From: Baffinella frigidus
Lineage: Eukaryota > Cryptophyceae > Cryptomonadales > Baffinellaceae
Length of the DNA stretch: 15,877 nt
NCBI GenBank assembly: GCA_026770585.1
Contig: MU646920.1
Coordinates: 210,030 to 225,906 of the forward strand
Reading direction: 5' to 3'
The position numbers and the translations under genes were made by a program. Shown here piece after piece: positions 15,289 to 15,877 of the stretch. Each line of letters begins with the position of its first letter. The first letter of the stretch is position 1. The notes beneath the pieces were generated by a model. It ran no database searches. It was not told the DNA's origin and saw only the letters and a program-made list of their open reading frames with translations.

Positions 15289-15877
15289 TCCCGCCCTACT
15301 CGTAGGATCCTCCACCTCAATAGGTAGGGTCCTAGCACGCCTCTCGTATGGCGTTGCCCGTAACCCCGATGTCGTGACCTCTCATGGTCGAGTATAGCGT
15401 ATCCTCACCGATCCCGTAGGATCCTTCCCCTCGTAGGTAGGACCCTCAACCCTCGTAGGTAGGAACCTATCCCCGTGTAGGACCTCACCTTCCCCGTAGG
15501 ATTCGTGGCCTCTCACAGGTCGAGTATAGCGAATCCTCAACTCAACACTCCCGTACCCTCCCTCCCTCGTAGAATCCTTACCCCGTGTAGGATGTCAACC
15601 CTCTCGGAGGATCTCGTTGCCTCTCATAGGTCGAGCGAATCCTTCTCTCTCCCGTAGGTAGGTACCTATCCCGCATAGGACCTGACCTCTCTAGAAGGAT
15701 CTCGTTTGTCTCACAGGTCGAGCGAATCCTTCCCTCTCCCGTAGGTAGGAATCCTGGGCCCACCCATAGGAATCCCCGCCCTACTCGTAGGATCCTAACC
15801 TCCATAGGTAGGATCCTTGCACGCCCGCCTGGCGTCGCTCGTTCCCCCGTAGGATCCTAACCTCCATAGGTAGGATC

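Larger units (their letters stand above)
14128..15877. repeat. Complex satellite with TAGG cores, reaching the window end
   Basis: The region is built from degenerate units in which CGTAGG or CATAGG recurs roughly every 19-29 bp, often in palindromic contexts such as TAGGATCCTA and TAGGTACCTA. Several longer segments recur at distance: 14270-14339 with 15314-15383 and again near the window end; 14935-15032 with 15191-15288; and AGGTCGAGYATAGCGAATCC-like segments. No frame has motifs. It is most simply a subtelomeric or pericentromeric satellite with higher-order structure. Confidence 0.85.

Noticed and set aside
14128-15877. Satellite as a CRISPR-like array
   Set aside because: Spacings are irregular, there are no constant repeats with unique spacers, and the context is eukaryotic with a retrotransposon.

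Overview
The window is eukaryotic and repeat-dominated. It opens with a degenerate C-rich tract that includes CCCTAAA, the C strand of the TTTAGGG telomere repeat found in plants, many algae and other protists. That suggests a subtelomeric position. No tRNA, rRNA, CRISPR or bacterial-type operon is visible. I cannot name the species.

Layout: (a) 1-76 telomere-like tract. (b) About 178-670, a 21-bp minisatellite. (c) About 671-1690, a cluster of ~110-bp foldback (MITE-like) elements ending in GGTACCTCG/CGAGGTACC, nested inside and next to a ~900-bp inverted-repeat structure. (d) 1862-12811, a complete Ty1/copia-type LTR retrotransposon of 10,950 bp. It has two 253-bp LTRs differing at one base, a 5-bp target-site duplication TCACT, a probable tRNA-Met-derived primer binding site, and one very long gag-pol frame of 2916 codons. 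(e) 12817-14127, GC-rich host or older-element sequence with one short zinc-knuckle ORF. (f) About 14128-15877 and beyond, a complex satellite built on recurring TAGG cores, with a ~93-bp tandem unit and longer higher-order repeats.

The retrotransposon is the centre of interest. Its order is gag-like region, unusual Cys/His finger, Arg-Gly-rich tract, a copia-protease-like domain with a degenerate active site, a second retropepsin with canonical DTGA, GAG-pre-integrase zinc module, DDE integrase, a ~600-residue linker with tandem barrel-like motifs, RVT_2 reverse transcriptase, and RNase H. PR-IN-RT-RH order is diagnostic of Ty1/copia. The polyprotein is about twice the usual copia length. 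The frame is interrupted near the end of RNase H by one extra T in a T7 run. Conserved RNase H sequence, including a catalytic Asp, continues in another frame to 11828. This copy is therefore very young by its LTRs, but either mutated at one base, mis-sequenced there, or dependent on recoding.

The flanks are older, palindrome-rich repeat DNA. Inverted terminal modules with a TAAGAA...TTCTTA core occur on both sides of the retrotransposon.
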